Source: Isosphaera sp. (lineage in GTDB: Bacteria; Planctomycetota; Planctomycetia; Gemmatales; Gemmataceae). From it: a stretch of DNA of 64,000 nucleotides. Under the pieces are notes generated by a model. It worked only from the letters and a program-made list of their open reading frames with translations, was not told the origin of the DNA and did no database searches. Numbering within the stretch: position 1 is the first letter of the stretch; every line of letters starts with the position of its first letter. Of the stretch, positions 18,142-28,934 are shown one piece after another. Position numbers and translations under genes: made by a program. The stretch is from the NCBI GenBank assembly GCA_013822345.1, contig PNKH01000017.1:23215-87214 (forward strand), given 5' to 3'.

Positions 18142-20241
18142 TTACCTCACCCGGAACTGGTCGGCCGCCTTCGCCCGCTCGTAGGCGGCGCGGACCGGCG
18201 CGTAGGTCGCCCCCACGGCATCCTTCCCGGCCGGCTTGCCCGCCGCGTCGGCCGGGGCGACGACCGTCAGCGGCCGCGGGGCGACGGCGGCGGCGAGGTC
18301 CGGCAGGTCGTACACCGCCAGCGCCCCCGGCACCGCGTTCGCCAACTGGTTGTCGCTCACCGGGGTGCGGGCGACCAGGTCCCACGACAGCACGCCGGCC
18401 TCGACCGTGACGGCCTGGATCCGGTCGTCGAGGGCCGCCGCGTGCAGCACCACCGGGGCCGCCGCCCCGACCCCGACCACCTCGACCCCCTCCCCGCCGA
18501 CCGCCCCCACCACCGACCGCAGGTCGGACACCCGCTGGCCGAGCAGCGGGCGGTTCAGGTGCATCGCGAGGAAGAGTTCCTTGTACTCGACCCCGAACGG
18601 GTTCGGCCGCCCGGCCGCGGCCACGCCGGGTGCCGTCTCGCCGTAGCCCCGCAGGTCGACCGCGACCACCCGCCGCCCGGCCTTCGCCAGCGCCGCGGCC
18701 GCCTCCGCCGCCGCGGCCTTGCCGCGGTCGTGGACGTACACGACCGGTCGCGCGTCCGCGCCGGGCTTCGCCGGCTGGTAGACGTGCCCCGGGAGCGGGA
18801 CGCCGTCCGCGGGCGCGTACGTGACGGCGTGGACCGTGTACCCGTCGCGCGCCGCGGCCGCATGCCCGACGACCTTGGCCGGGGCCGGGTCGCCCTTCAC
18901 CCCGGTCAGCCGGGCCACCTCGGCCCGCAGCTCCTCCGGCTTGAGTGCCTTCGCGGCGCGCTTCTTCGCCAGGTCGGCGGCCAGCGCCGCGTTCAGGTCG
19001 AACACCGACCTCCCCTTCAGGTCCTCGAGCACCTGCCCGGTGCGGGTGCACCACAGGTCGCGGTCCTTTTCGATCGGGAAGTCGCCCTCGGTCACCGGGT
19101 CGGTCACGTTCCGCAGCCAGCGGTTGAAGAACCGCACCACCGCCTCCCGGTGCGACCGCGGGTAGCCGTGCCCGCTGTCCGACTCCATCAGGTCGACCCG
19201 CTCCGGGAATCCCATCATCCCGTACACCCGCTTCGCCTCCCGGAACGTCGCCCACGTCCCCTGGATGTCGAAGAAGTCGCGGGTGGCGGCGCAGATCAGG
19301 GTCGGCTTCGGGGCGCGGAGGAAGACGTAATCGGCGTGGTCGAGGCCGAACGCCACCTGCCCGGGGATGTTCTGCTCGCCGTCCTGCGGGCCGATCGTGG
19401 CGAACAGCCGCTCCAGGCTGGTGAGGTAGCACGACGGGGCGGCGGCCGCGATGCGGTCGTCCAGGGCCATCAGGTACGACGTCAGGGTGCCGCCGCCGGA
19501 GCAGCCGGTGCACCCGATCCGCTTCGCGTCCACCTCCGGCCGGGACGCCAGGTAGTCGATCGACCGGATCCCGTCCCAGACGCGGTAGCTCGCGGTGCAG
19601 CGGCCGCCGGGGAGCGCCCCGACGCCGGTCATGGTGTGCTCGGACGTGCTCCCTTTCATCGCCGGCTGACCGAGCTTGTCGAGCAGCTGCACCCGCTCGC
19701 CCTGGCCGATCGGGTCGTACACGAGGGCGACGAACCCGTTCCTGACCAGAAGGACTGCCCCGCGCTGCATGTACTCGGCGGCCTTCCCGTTCTGGCTGTG
19801 GCCGATCGGCATGACCACGCCCGGGAACGGGCCGGGGCCGTCCGGGACGTACAGGTTGGCGGTGACGTGGTGCTCCGGCCGGCTCTGGTAAACGACCTTC
19901 TCGACGCGGTAGCCCTCGCGCTTCAGGACGCCGACCACCTGCGGCTCCAGCGGCGTCTTCTCCGGGAAGCCGCCCAGGGCCGCGACGAACTCCTTCCGCA
20001 GCCGCTCCTGCCGGGCGGCGATGTCGGCCGGGGTCTTGAGCTTCTCGACCTCGGCCTTGCGGGCGTCGAAGTGCTTCTGGCACTCGGCGAGGAGGAAGCC
20101 GTGGAGGAGTTTCCGCGGCGGCGTCTCGCCGGCCTTCGGTCGAAGGACGGTGAGGTCGTCCGCGGCGTTCGGCGGGTCGGCCGCGACGGTCGGGATGGCC
20201 GCGAGCGCGGCGAGGGCCGCAGCGGCGAGGGGGAGGTGCAT
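18142..20241 (-). CDS. secreted acetyl-xylan-esterase-like protein with two alpha/beta hydrolase domains
   Basis: 699 aa from the ATG at 20241 with a Sec signal (LAAAALAALAAIPTVAA). The first domain (about 95-430) contains the nucleophile elbow GCTGCSGGG (Ser248), preceded by DGIRSIDYLASRPEVD. A downstream His is in DSGHGYPRSHRE, as in acetyl xylan esterase / S9-like hydrolases. A second, shorter hydrolase-like domain (about 480-690; RPVVYVHDRGKAAA, RVVAVDLRGYGET, GVGAAAPVVLHAAALDDRI) lacks an obvious nucleophile Ser (Ala at the elbow). It is probably a carbohydrate-ester hydrolase with an inactive companion domain. Confidence 0.75.
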   Translation of the reverse strand: MHLPLAAAALAALAAIPTVAADPPNAADDLTVLRPKAGETPPRKLLHGFLLAECQKHFDARKAEVEKLKTPADIAARQERLRKEFVAALGGFPEKTPLEPQVVGVLKREGYRVEKVVYQSRPEHHVTANLYVPDGPGPFPGVVMPIGHSQNGKAAEYMQRGAVLLVRNGFVALVYDPIGQGERVQLLDKLGQPAMKGSTSEHTMTGVGALPGGRCTASYRVWDGIRSIDYLASRPEVDAKRIGCTGCSGGGTLTSYLMALDDRIAAAAPSCYLTSLERLFATIGPQDGEQNIPGQVAFGLDHADYVFLRAPKPTLICAATRDFFDIQGTWATFREAKRVYGMMGFPERVDLMESDSGHGYPRSHREAVVRFFNRWLRNVTDPVTEGDFPIEKDRDLWCTRTGQVLEDLKGRSVFDLNAALAADLAKKRAAKALKPEELRAEVARLTGVKGDPAPAKVVGHAAAARDGYTVHAVTYAPADGVPLPGHVYQPAKPGADARPVVYVHDRGKAAAAEAAAALAKAGRRVVAVDLRGYGETAPGVAAAGRPNPFGVEYKELFLAMHLNRPLLGQRVSDLRSVVGAVGGEGVEVVGVGAAAPVVLHAAALDDRIQAVTVEAGVLSWDLVARTPVSDNQLANAVPGALAVYDLPDLAAAVAPRPLTVVAPADAAGKPAGKDAVGATYAPVRAAYERAKAADQFRVR

Positions 20242-20432
20242 CGCGAACTCCGGGAGGGGTGCGGGGCCGGCGTCGGGTCTTCTTATCCGGCGGCACGGGC
20301 GGGTTGCCGAACGGCTTCTTGCCCGCATCGTGCCCCGGCCGCCCCGCCGCCCCAAGGTTCCAACCGGGCGGCGTGCAAGAAGTGCCGGTAAATCCTACCG
20401 CCCCGCCTCCGCTCCCGGAAGCAATTACACCG

Positions 20433-20561
20433 TCAGTCGCTCCCGCCCAGGTCCACCCACAGGGCGGCCAGGTCCTGGGCGTCGGCGTCCCGCTGGGCCG
20501 GGGAAGGGCGGTCGCCGCCCGCGTCGGCCAGCAGGGAGGTCTCCGGCAGATCGCTTTGCAT
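20433..20561 (-). CDS. possible 42-residue small protein
   Basis: Short frame MQSDLPETSLLADAGGDRPS...AQDLAALWVDLGGSD, acidic and lacking the Arg/Pro/Gly bias of shadow frames. It occupies an otherwise empty 490-base gap between divergent genes. It could be a small planctomycete-specific protein; it could equally be chance. Confidence 0.35.
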   Translation of the reverse strand: MQSDLPETSLLADAGGDRPSPAQRDADAQDLAALWVDLGGSD

Positions 20562-20733
20562 GGTTCGGCCCTCGCGAGTCGGGGTTGCCGGCGTGCCCGG
20601 CCGCCCCGGTTCAGCAGCGGCCATGCCGCGCCGGGTGCGGTTCTGCGGGCCGGGAACTTGAGCGAATCCGGACGGTTTCCGGCGGATGCCCGGGGCGGCA
20701 AACCCTATCCCTTGCAGAACACGGAGCCCCGTC

Positions 20734-21693
20734 ATGCTGCCACTCGACCTCATCTGCCAGGCCCAGCACCGGCTGCGGGGCCGCGTCCACCGCACCCCGC
20801 TGGTCCGCTCGGCCGCCCTGACCGAACGGCTCGGGGTGCCGGTCTGGCTGAAGCTCGAACTCCTGCAGAAGACCGGCTCGTTCAAGCCCCGCGGGGCGTT
20901 CAACAAGATGCTCGCGCTGACCCCGGAGGAGCGGGGCCGTGGGGTGGTCGCGGTCAGCGGCGGGAACCACGCCCAGGGGGTGGCCTACGCCGCCCGGGAA
21001 CTCGGAATCGCCGCCACGGTCGTGATGCCGGAGGGGACGCCGCGCAACTACCTGGACGCCACCCGCGGGTACGGGGCCGAGGTCGCGCTCGCACCGGACA
21101 TCGGCGCCGCCTTCGCGGAGGCGGACCGCCTCCGGGCCGAGGGCCGGGTCCTCGTCCACCCGTTCGACGACCCGCTCCTCGCCGCCGGCCAGGGGACGAT
21201 CGGGCTGGAGATCCTGGAGGACCTGCCGGGCGCGACGCACGTCTACGTCAGCATCGGCGGGGGCGGGCTGATCACCGGCGTCGCGTCCGCGCTGCGGGCG
21301 GTCAACCCGGAGGTGACCGTCGTCGGGGTCGAGACCCACGGGGCCGACGCGATGGCCCGGAGCCTGGCCGCCGGGCACCTGGTGGAGCTGCCGTCGATCA
21401 CCTCGATCGCCCGGACGCTCGGGGCGCCGAAGGTGTCGGACTTCACCCTGGCCCACGCCCGGGAGTTGGTCCGCGAGGTGGTGGTGGTGGACGACGCGGA
21501 GGCGGTGGCCGCCCTCGTCTTCATCCTGGAGCGGACGAAGTACCTGGCCGAGCCGGCGGCGGCGTGCTGCCTGGCCGCGGCCGAGCGGCACCGCGGGCGG
21601 TTCCGGCCGGCGGACCGGGTCGTCCTGCTGCTGTGCGGCGGGAACGTCTCCCTGGAGGACGTGTGCGCCTTCCGGGCCCGGTTCCCCGGCTGA
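20734..21693 (+). CDS. ilvA: threonine ammonia-lyase / serine dehydratase-type PLP enzyme
   Basis: 319 aa from the ATG at 20734. It is a fold-type II PLP enzyme: the Schiff-base Lys51 is in GSFKPRGAF, SGGNHAQGVAYAAR is the phosphate/threonine-binding loop, SIGGGGLITG is the glycine-rich PLP-phosphate loop, and CGGNVSLE is the C-terminal Ser/Gly motif. It deaminates threonine to 2-oxobutanoate (isoleucine synthesis or catabolism). At this length it lacks the C-terminal ACT regulatory domain, so it is more like the catabolic (TdcB) form or a serine racemase/dehydratase. Confidence 0.85.
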   Translation: MLPLDLICQAQHRLRGRVHRTPLVRSAALTERLGVPVWLKLELLQKTGSFKPRGAFNKMLALTPEERGRGVVAVSGGNHAQGVAYAARELGIAATVVMPEGTPRNYLDATRGYGAEVALAPDIGAAFAEADRLRAEGRVLVHPFDDPLLAAGQGTIGLEILEDLPGATHVYVSIGGGGLITGVASALRAVNPEVTVVGVETHGADAMARSLAAGHLVELPSITSIARTLGAPKVSDFTLAHARELVREVVVVDDAEAVAALVFILERTKYLAEPAAACCLAAAERHRGRFRPADRVVLLLCGGNVSLEDVCAFRARFPG

Positions 21694-21754
21694 GTAGCAG
21701 GCACACTCCGTGTGCCGTCTGCTGATTCGGCGGACGGCACACGGAGTGTGCCTG

Positions 21755-21758
<4 letters not shown>
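21694..21758. repeat. nested intergenic palindrome
   Basis: Arms of 29 bp with a single mismatch (first 26 bp perfect) begin GTAGCAGGCACACTCCGTGT directly after the lyase stop. They end CTAC, which supplies the stop codon of the opposing gene. Each arm contains its own palindrome GGCACAC-tcc-GTGTGCC. It probably acts as a bidirectional terminator. Confidence 0.88.
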
Positions 21759-23245
<1,487 letters not shown>

Positions 23246-23317
23246 GACCGCCTCACGAACTGTTTTTGGGGTGGGTGGGGACCGGGTCGCCGGGCGTCAG
23301 AGCCGTTCCGAAAGGTT

Positions 23318-23399
23318 GTGGGAGGGCGAGGCTCCCGCCGAGCCGGAGGTCGGCGGCCCGGCGAAGGTCGGCGGTTCGGCGGGAGCCTCGCCCTCCCAC
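23318..23399. repeat. long palindromic repeat, GGGAGGGCGAGGCTCC family, copy 3
   Basis: 27-bp arms (23318-23344, 23373-23399; one mismatch) with a longer 28-base spacer that contains GTCGGCGG duplicated. It lies between the ceramidase-like and DUF1080 genes. Confidence 0.87.
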
Positions 23400-23420
23400 T
23401 CCGCCCCCCGGAACGGGTTC

Positions 23421-24200
23421 TCAGCCCAGTGGCGTGAGGGTGATCTTCTTGAACAGGACCTCCGACCCCTCGGACTGGAACTGGAGCTTTCCCTTCGTGA
23501 CCCCCAGGTCGGTCGCCTTGCTCAGCACGACCCCGTTCAGCTTGACGGCCATCGTGTCGGCCTTCATGGTCACCACCAGGGTGTTCCACTCCCCGACTTT
23601 CTTCTCGACGTCGTCCTTGCCGCGGAACCCGATGACGTTCTCCCAGCCCGAGTCCCGGCCGAACCAGAGGAGCCGGTCGCCCGGGTTGAACTCGCGGGCG
23701 GTCCCCCCGTCCTTCCAGTAGAAGCCGGTCTTCTTGCCCCACGGCCGCTCCTCCGCCCGGGCCTTGAACCGGTACTTCTTGTTCGGCCCGGTGATCGAGA
23801 TGTCGCCGGTCCCGCCCTCGATCATGTTGCACTGGACGCCCTCCAGCCAGCACTTGGCCACCGCCCCGTCGTCGCCGGTGGCGTGCAGGATCAGCCCGCA
23901 GTCGCGGGCGTTCTTCTCCCGCGGCGGCCAGACCTTGCCGCCCCACGCGTACACCACCTCGACCTCGTAGTTCGAGTACTCGGCGCGGGTGGTCAGCCCG
24001 CCCCAGTCCTGCCCGGAGATGCGGAGGACGCCGTCCTTGACGGTGAAGGTGCCGTTCGGGTCCTTGTCCTTGCCGTGGTCGCGCAGGAACGTGTACCACA
24101 TGCCCGTGTCCTTGCCGTCGAACAGGGCGACCGGGTCCGCGGCACGGGCCGCGGGAAGGGTCGCGGAGCCGAGGAGCACGAGGCCGAGGGCGCGCGTCAT
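23421..24200 (-). CDS. DUF1080 (3-keto-disaccharide hydrolase domain) secreted protein
   Basis: 259 aa from the ATG at 24200, with a Sec signal (LGLVLLGSATLPAARA). Family pattern: VALFDGKDTGMWYTF at the mature N-terminus, GVLRISGQDWGGLTTRAEYSNYEV, a central GLILHATGDDG, and C-terminal FQSEGSEVLFKKITLTPL. DUF1080 is a concanavalin-like fold; characterised members hydrolyse 3-keto-glycosides. The neighbouring Gfo/Idh oxidoreductase at 27489 is consistent with a 3-keto-sugar pathway. Confidence 0.88.
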   Translation of the reverse strand: MTRALGLVLLGSATLPAARAADPVALFDGKDTGMWYTFLRDHGKDKDPNGTFTVKDGVLRISGQDWGGLTTRAEYSNYEVEVVYAWGGKVWPPREKNARDCGLILHATGDDGAVAKCWLEGVQCNMIEGGTGDISITGPNKKYRFKARAEERPWGKKTGFYWKDGGTAREFNPGDRLLWFGRDSGWENVIGFRGKDDVEKKVGEWNTLVVTMKADTMAVKLNGVVLSKATDLGVTKGKLQFQSEGSEVLFKKITLTPLG

Positions 24201-24284
24201 GGGGGTCTCCGGGGTGGTAGGCGGGCGAGCGGGGAAGGTCAGGGACAGGATAGCGGGACTCGGCCCGGTGTGGGGACGTTGTTC

Positions 24285-24346
24285 CGGGAGGGCGAGGCTC
24301 CGGCCGAGCCGCGTCGCTCCGGCTCGGCCGGAGCCTCGCCCTCCCG
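24285..24346. repeat. long palindromic repeat, GGGAGGGCGAGGCTCC family, copy 4
   Basis: Perfect 26-bp arms (24285-24310, 24321-24346) and a 10-base spacer, between the dehydrogenase stop and the DUF1080 start. The shortest perfect copy; it defines the minimal core. Confidence 0.9.
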
Positions 24347-24367
24347 CGCCGGCCGCGAGCGGCGGCG

Positions 24368-27328
24368 CTACTCCTTCCGCGGGGTGAGGCCGTCGAGGTA
24401 GCGCCAGTCCTTGAGAAACCGGATCAGGTCGGCCAGCTCCTGCGCGGTCATGTTCTTCTCCAGCCCGTCCGGCATCAGCGACAGGCCGGACGACCGCACC
24501 TCCGCCACGTCCGCCCGGAGGACCGCGTCGGTCTGCCCGTTCTCCCGGGCCAGGGTGATCCCGGCCGCCGACTCGGACGCGATCAGCCCGGTCAGCACCT
24601 TCTCGTCCTTCGTCCGGACGGTGTAGGCGATGTAGTTGCCGTCGACCGCGGCGTTCGGGTTGAGGATGTCCGTCAGCAGCATCTCCGGCGTCTTGGTGCG
24701 GGTGTCGCTGATGTCCGGGCCGACCCGGGTGCCGACCCCGCCGACCGCGTGGCACGCCGCGCACGCCTTGCGGAACACCTCCCGCCCGCGGGCCGCGTCG
24801 GCCGCCAGCGCCAGCGCCGGGCGGTACTTCTCCAGCACCTCCTTCCGGTCCGCCGGGAGGCTGTCCTTGAGCAGCTTCGCGGCCCGGGCGGACAGTTTCG
24901 CGTCCTTCGACGCCATCAGCCGGCGCGCCCGGGCTGGGTCCACGTCGGCCGGCTTCACCTTCCCCGCCTCCACCGCGTCGAGCAGCGCCGCCGCCCACTC
25001 CGGCCGGCGGAGCAGTGCCTCCAACACCTCGCCGCGGACGGCCGGGGTGTACGCCCGCCAGCCCTTCAGCAACAGTTCGGGAACCTCCGGGCGCGGGTGG
25101 GCCGCCAGCGCGCGGACCGCCCCGAGCCGGAGCGCGGGGGCGGTGTCGCCGCCTTCGAGTAAGCCCGTCAGCGCCGGGCCGGCGGAGTCCCACGGCGTGT
25201 GGGCGAGCAGACGGACGGCGGCGGCCCGGTCGTCCTCGGCCGCCTTCGGGTCGCCCGCCGCGGCGGTCGCCGTCGCCAGCATCTCACCGGCGAGCCTGGC
25301 GGCGGCCTCACCCGGGAGCGCGGCGAGGAACGCCGGGAACGCCGTGCCGCGGCGGGCGACGCCCTCGGCCAGGCCGGTCAGGGCGGCGGTGCGGAACGCG
25401 GCCGTGGCCGACTTGCCGGCCGCCGCGAGGACGTCCGTGACCCGGGCGGGGTCGCGCCCCGAGCCGACGAGGTCGCACAGCTCCCGCACCAGTTGCGCCC
25501 GGTGAACGTCCGGCCGGCGGGTGAAGTCGGCGTCGGCGAGCAGGGCGGCGACCAGCTTCGCCGCCCGTGGCCCGGCCGACGCGGCGACCGCGATTCGGGT
25601 CCACTTGTCGGCCGCGTCCCGGGCGGCGATCGCCGCGAGGGCGGGGAGGACCGCGTCGTCGTCCCACGCCCCGAGCGACAGCGCCGCCTGGAACCGGACT
25701 CGGGCGTCGGCGTCCGGCTTGAGCAGGGCCGCGGGAACCGGCCGGCCGGCGGCGCGGGTCGCCTCCAGCAGCCGGACCGCGTGCTCCCGGACGCCGGCGT
25801 GTTCGTCCCCTGCCATCCGGTCGATGAGGTCGGCCGGCACCTGGCCCTTCGCCGCCAGCAGCCACGCGGCGAGGATTCGGCCGTCCGGGGATGTCGTCTT
25901 CGCGGCGAACGCCTCGATCGCCGCAGCCGCCGCGGGGTCCTTCGCGGTGAGCAGCAGCCGCTGGGCGGTCGTGCGGTGCCAGCCGCTCGCGTGGGCCAGG
26001 TGTCCGGCGAGTTCCTTCACCCCGGCCTTGTCGAGCCGCGGCCGCGGGCCCGGCTTGTGCCCCTCCGGGACGACCCGCCAGATCCGCCCGCGGTCGCTGC
26101 CGAGCATCAGGTCCGGCCGCGCCTTCAGCTCGGCCGGCATGAACTCGGGGTGCTCGATCACCGCCCGGTACATGTCCACGACCACGAGCCCGCCGTCCGG
26201 GTCGTTGGTCGCGAACACCGGGCGGAACCACTCGTCCGGGCTGGCGAGGAACTCGACGCCCTCCTTCCACGGCCGCGACCGGAACGTCGCCCCGTCCGCC
26301 TCCAGCGCCTCGCAGTGGACGAGGTTCCCGGTCGGCTCGCAGGTGAACGCCGCGTCCCGGAACGGGGCCGGGAGCAATCCGCCCTTGTCGATGAACACCC
26401 CACATGCGGCCGTGAACCGCCCGGCGTGCAGGTTCGAGGTCGTCCAGTTCCGGCTGAGCGGGTAGACCTTGGTGCCGCTGGAGAGCGGACCGTCGGCCGC
26501 GCCGGCGGTGTCGTGGAGCAGCGGCGGGACGGCGAGGAGCGGGTTCCGACTCCCCGGGTCGGCCGGGAAGACGACGTGCCGCAGGTGGTTCCGGTTGTCG
26601 CACACGAACCGGCGGCCCCACCGGTCGAACGTGTTGCCGAACTGCCCCATGCCGGGGACCGCCTCGGCCCGGTCGGCCACCGGGTCGAACCGGAAGTCCT
26701 TCCCGCCGATCGGGACCGCCGGGGCGTCCGGCTTGCCGGCCCGCCGCACCTCGCCGCCGCGCAGCCCGTTGGCGACGTACACCCAGCCGTCCGGGCCGAG
26801 GGCCGGGTGGCTGACCCGGAGCTGCGGGTTGCCGGCCGCGAACCCCTCGTACAGCACCTCGCGCGTGTCGGCGACCCCGTCGCCGTCGGAGTCCCGGAGG
26901 AAGAGGATGTGCGGGGCGGCGGTGACGATCGCCCCGCCGGCCCACGGGAGGACGCCGTTGGCGAACAGGAGGCCGTCGGCGAACACGCGGGCGGTCTCGT
27001 ACCGCCCGTCGCCGTCGCGGTCCTCCAACACCTTGACCCGGCCCGCGGGCTTCTGGCCGGGGGCGGGGCCGTTCGGGTAGTCGCGCATCTCGACCACCCA
27101 CAGCCGCCCGGCCTCGTCGAACGCGCAGGCGACCGGGCTCTCGACCTGCGGCTCGGCGGCGACCAGGTCGACCCGCAGCCCGGGGGCGAGCCGGAACGTC
27201 TGCCGCTCCGGCTCCGGGGCGAGCGGCGACTTCGGGGCGGGGGCGGGCTTCGCGTCGTCGCCGGGGCCGTGGGTCGCCATCCCGAGCAGAACGAGGAGGG
27301 CGAGGAGGGGGGTCGTGCGGGTCGCCAT
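24368..27328 (-). CDS. PVC-type heme-binding CxxCH membrane-bound dehydrogenase
   Basis: 986 aa from the ATG at 27328 with a signal peptide. The N-terminal beta-propeller (about 55-420) starts with VDLVAAEPQVESPVACAFDE and contains DRDGDGRYETARVFADGL and VYVANGLRGGEVRR. A central alpha-solenoid of HEAT-like repeats (about 440-830) follows. The C-terminal cytochrome c domain has the heme motif CAACH and distal Met in DGLEKNMT. It is the standard large planctomycete architecture, probably a periplasmic sugar or alcohol dehydrogenase coupled to electron transfer; the substrate is unknown. Confidence 0.9.
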   Translation of the reverse strand: MATRTTPLLALLVLLGMATHGPGDDAKPAPAPKSPLAPEPERQTFRLAPGLRVDLVAAEPQVESPVACAFDEAGRLWVVEMRDYPNGPAPGQKPAGRVKVLEDRDGDGRYETARVFADGLLFANGVLPWAGGAIVTAAPHILFLRDSDGDGVADTREVLYEGFAAGNPQLRVSHPALGPDGWVYVANGLRGGEVRRAGKPDAPAVPIGGKDFRFDPVADRAEAVPGMGQFGNTFDRWGRRFVCDNRNHLRHVVFPADPGSRNPLLAVPPLLHDTAGAADGPLSSGTKVYPLSRNWTTSNLHAGRFTAACGVFIDKGGLLPAPFRDAAFTCEPTGNLVHCEALEADGATFRSRPWKEGVEFLASPDEWFRPVFATNDPDGGLVVVDMYRAVIEHPEFMPAELKARPDLMLGSDRGRIWRVVPEGHKPGPRPRLDKAGVKELAGHLAHASGWHRTTAQRLLLTAKDPAAAAAIEAFAAKTTSPDGRILAAWLLAAKGQVPADLIDRMAGDEHAGVREHAVRLLEATRAAGRPVPAALLKPDADARVRFQAALSLGAWDDDAVLPALAAIAARDAADKWTRIAVAASAGPRAAKLVAALLADADFTRRPDVHRAQLVRELCDLVGSGRDPARVTDVLAAAGKSATAAFRTAALTGLAEGVARRGTAFPAFLAALPGEAAARLAGEMLATATAAAGDPKAAEDDRAAAVRLLAHTPWDSAGPALTGLLEGGDTAPALRLGAVRALAAHPRPEVPELLLKGWRAYTPAVRGEVLEALLRRPEWAAALLDAVEAGKVKPADVDPARARRLMASKDAKLSARAAKLLKDSLPADRKEVLEKYRPALALAADAARGREVFRKACAACHAVGGVGTRVGPDISDTRTKTPEMLLTDILNPNAAVDGNYIAYTVRTKDEKVLTGLIASESAAGITLARENGQTDAVLRADVAEVRSSGLSLMPDGLEKNMTAQELADLIRFLKDWRYLDGLTPRKE

Positions 27329-27488
27329 CGGGACCTCGGCGGACGGCGGGCGGACGCGGGCTATTGTCCGCGCCGGGCCGGGCGGGGCAACGGGTCCGGC
27401 CGCGGCCCGTTGCGGGCCGGCGGGCGGGGCGGTAGTCTGACCCGGCGACGGCGAACGGCCCCGCTCACCCCACCCGGAGGTTCCGACG

Positions 27489-28835
27489 ATGGCCCGCATC
27501 ACCCGCAGGGACTTCGCCAAGACGGCCGGCGTGGCGACCGCCACGGCCCTCGGCGCCGGCCGGGTGGTCGGGGCGAACGACCGCGTCCGCGTCGGGTTCG
27601 TCGGCGTCGGCAACCGCGGCGACCAGGTGCTCGCCGCGTTCCTCGAGCACAAGGACTGCGAGGTCGCGGCGGTGTGCGACATCTACCAGCCCTACGTCGA
27701 GTTCGCGGCGAAGCGGGTCGGCGGGAACCCGGAGCGGTTCAAGGACTACCGGGACCTGGTCGCGAAGAAGGACCTCGACGCGGTGGTGATCGCCACCCCG
27801 GACCACTGGCACGCGCTGATGTGCGTGGAGGCGTGCGCCGCGGGGAAGGACGTGTACGTCGAGAAGCCGCTGTCGCTGTGCGTGGCCGAGGGCCGGGCGA
27901 TGGTGGAGGCCGCCCGGAAGCACAACCGCGTCGTCCAGTGCGGCATCCAGCGGACGTCCAGCGCGATGTGCCGGGAGGCGGCGGAGGTGGTCCGGTCCGG
28001 GGCGATCGGCAAGGTCACCGTCGTCCGGGCGTTCCACGTCCAGAACGAGTGGCCGAAGGGGATCGGCAGCCCGCCGGACGGGGAGCAGCCGCCGGAGGGG
28101 TTCGACTGGGACAAGTGGGTCGGCCCGGCCCCGCTGCGGAAGTACAACAGGAACCGCTCGTTCTACCGGTTCCGCTGGTTCTACGACTACTCCGGCGGGC
28201 AGCTCACCAACTTCGGCGTCCACTACCTGGCGCAGATCCACGCGTCGCTCGGCGTCGACGCCCCGCTGTCGGTCGTCGCGCTCGGCGGGAAGTTCGCCAC
28301 CCAGGACAACCGCGAGGTGCCGGACACGCTGGAGGTGGTGTGGCACTACCCGAACGACACGCTGGTCACGTTCTCGCAGTTCAACGCGACCGGGGCGCCG
28401 CCGGCGGCCAGGCCGTGCGAGATCGAGTTCCGCGGGACGAAGGGGACGATGTACTTCCGCACCGGCGGGTACGAGGTGGTGCCGGAGGTGGTGACCCCGA
28501 ACGAGTTCCCGGCCCGCACCCCGCTCGACCGGACCGTGGAGAAGGGCTGGCGGGCCGGGGCGAAGGCGGAGGTCGAGGCGAAGCAGGTGGCCGGCAAGAT
28601 CCTGGACGCGGACCACGCCCGCAACTTCCTGGACTGCGTGAAGAGCCGCAAGCCGCCGACGTGCGACGTGGAGTTCGGCCACCGGTGCACCAGCGCGGCG
28701 CTGGTCGCGAACGTGGCGCACCGGTCGAAGCTGTACCTGGAGTGGGACGCGAAGGCGGAGCGGTTCACCAACCACGCCGGGGCGAACCAGGCGCTGACGT
28801 ACACGTACCGCAAGCCGTACACGATGCCGGGCTGA
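27489..28835 (+). CDS. Tat-exported Gfo/Idh/MocA family oxidoreductase
   Basis: 448 aa. Twin-arginine signal TRRDFAKTAGVATATALGAG. The Rossmann fold opens with RVGFVGVGNRGDQVL (GxGxxG). VIATPDHWHALM and YVEKPLSL follow, with the EKP motif Lys contacting the nicotinamide. C-terminal beta domain with GGQLTNFGVHYLAQIH. It probably oxidises or reduces a sugar derivative in the periplasm with a bound NAD(P). It fits the nearby DUF1080 3-keto-glycoside hydrolase. The GGAGG just upstream of 27489 is a good ribosome-binding site. Confidence 0.9.
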   Translation: MARITRRDFAKTAGVATATALGAGRVVGANDRVRVGFVGVGNRGDQVLAAFLEHKDCEVAAVCDIYQPYVEFAAKRVGGNPERFKDYRDLVAKKDLDAVVIATPDHWHALMCVEACAAGKDVYVEKPLSLCVAEGRAMVEAARKHNRVVQCGIQRTSSAMCREAAEVVRSGAIGKVTVVRAFHVQNEWPKGIGSPPDGEQPPEGFDWDKWVGPAPLRKYNRNRSFYRFRWFYDYSGGQLTNFGVHYLAQIHASLGVDAPLSVVALGGKFATQDNREVPDTLEVVWHYPNDTLVTFSQFNATGAPPAARPCEIEFRGTKGTMYFRTGGYEVVPEVVTPNEFPARTPLDRTVEKGWRAGAKAEVEAKQVAGKILDADHARNFLDCVKSRKPPTCDVEFGHRCTSAALVANVAHRSKLYLEWDAKAERFTNHAGANQALTYTYRKPYTMPG

Positions 28836-28857
28836 CCCGCGACCAGGTGTCAACGAA

Positions 28858-28883
28858 CAACCCCCGGCCGCGGCCGGGGGTTG
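28858..28883. terminator. perfect 26-bp palindrome, terminator-like
   Basis: CAACCCCCGGCCG / CGGCCGGGGGTTG without spacer, just after the Gfo/Idh gene and directly beside the left attachment repeat. It is on the 3' side of the minus-strand tRNA fragment, so it can be read as the original tRNA terminator. Confidence 0.7.
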
Positions 28884-28890
28884 GGTGGAG

Positions 28891-28934
28891 TATGCCCGAC
28901 AGGAGTTGAACCTGTAACCTTCGGCTCCGGAGGC
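28891..28934 (-). repeat. left attachment site: 44-bp direct repeat, tRNA-Arg(CCG) 3' fragment
   Basis: Identical over 44 bp to 54233-54276. Read on the minus strand it gives anticodon loop CTCCGGA (anticodon CCG), 3' anticodon strand GCCGA, variable loop AGGTT, T-arm ACAGG-TTCAACT-CCTGT and acceptor strand CGGGCAT-A. The 5' half of a tRNA is missing here, as expected for the severed side of a tRNA insertion. Confidence 0.88.

Noticed and set aside
15328..20391. 1687-codon plus-strand frame and the 2011-codon minus-strand frame over 14666-20701
   Set aside because: Both are high-GC shadow frames that run across several real genes and intergenic palindromes without coding signatures.
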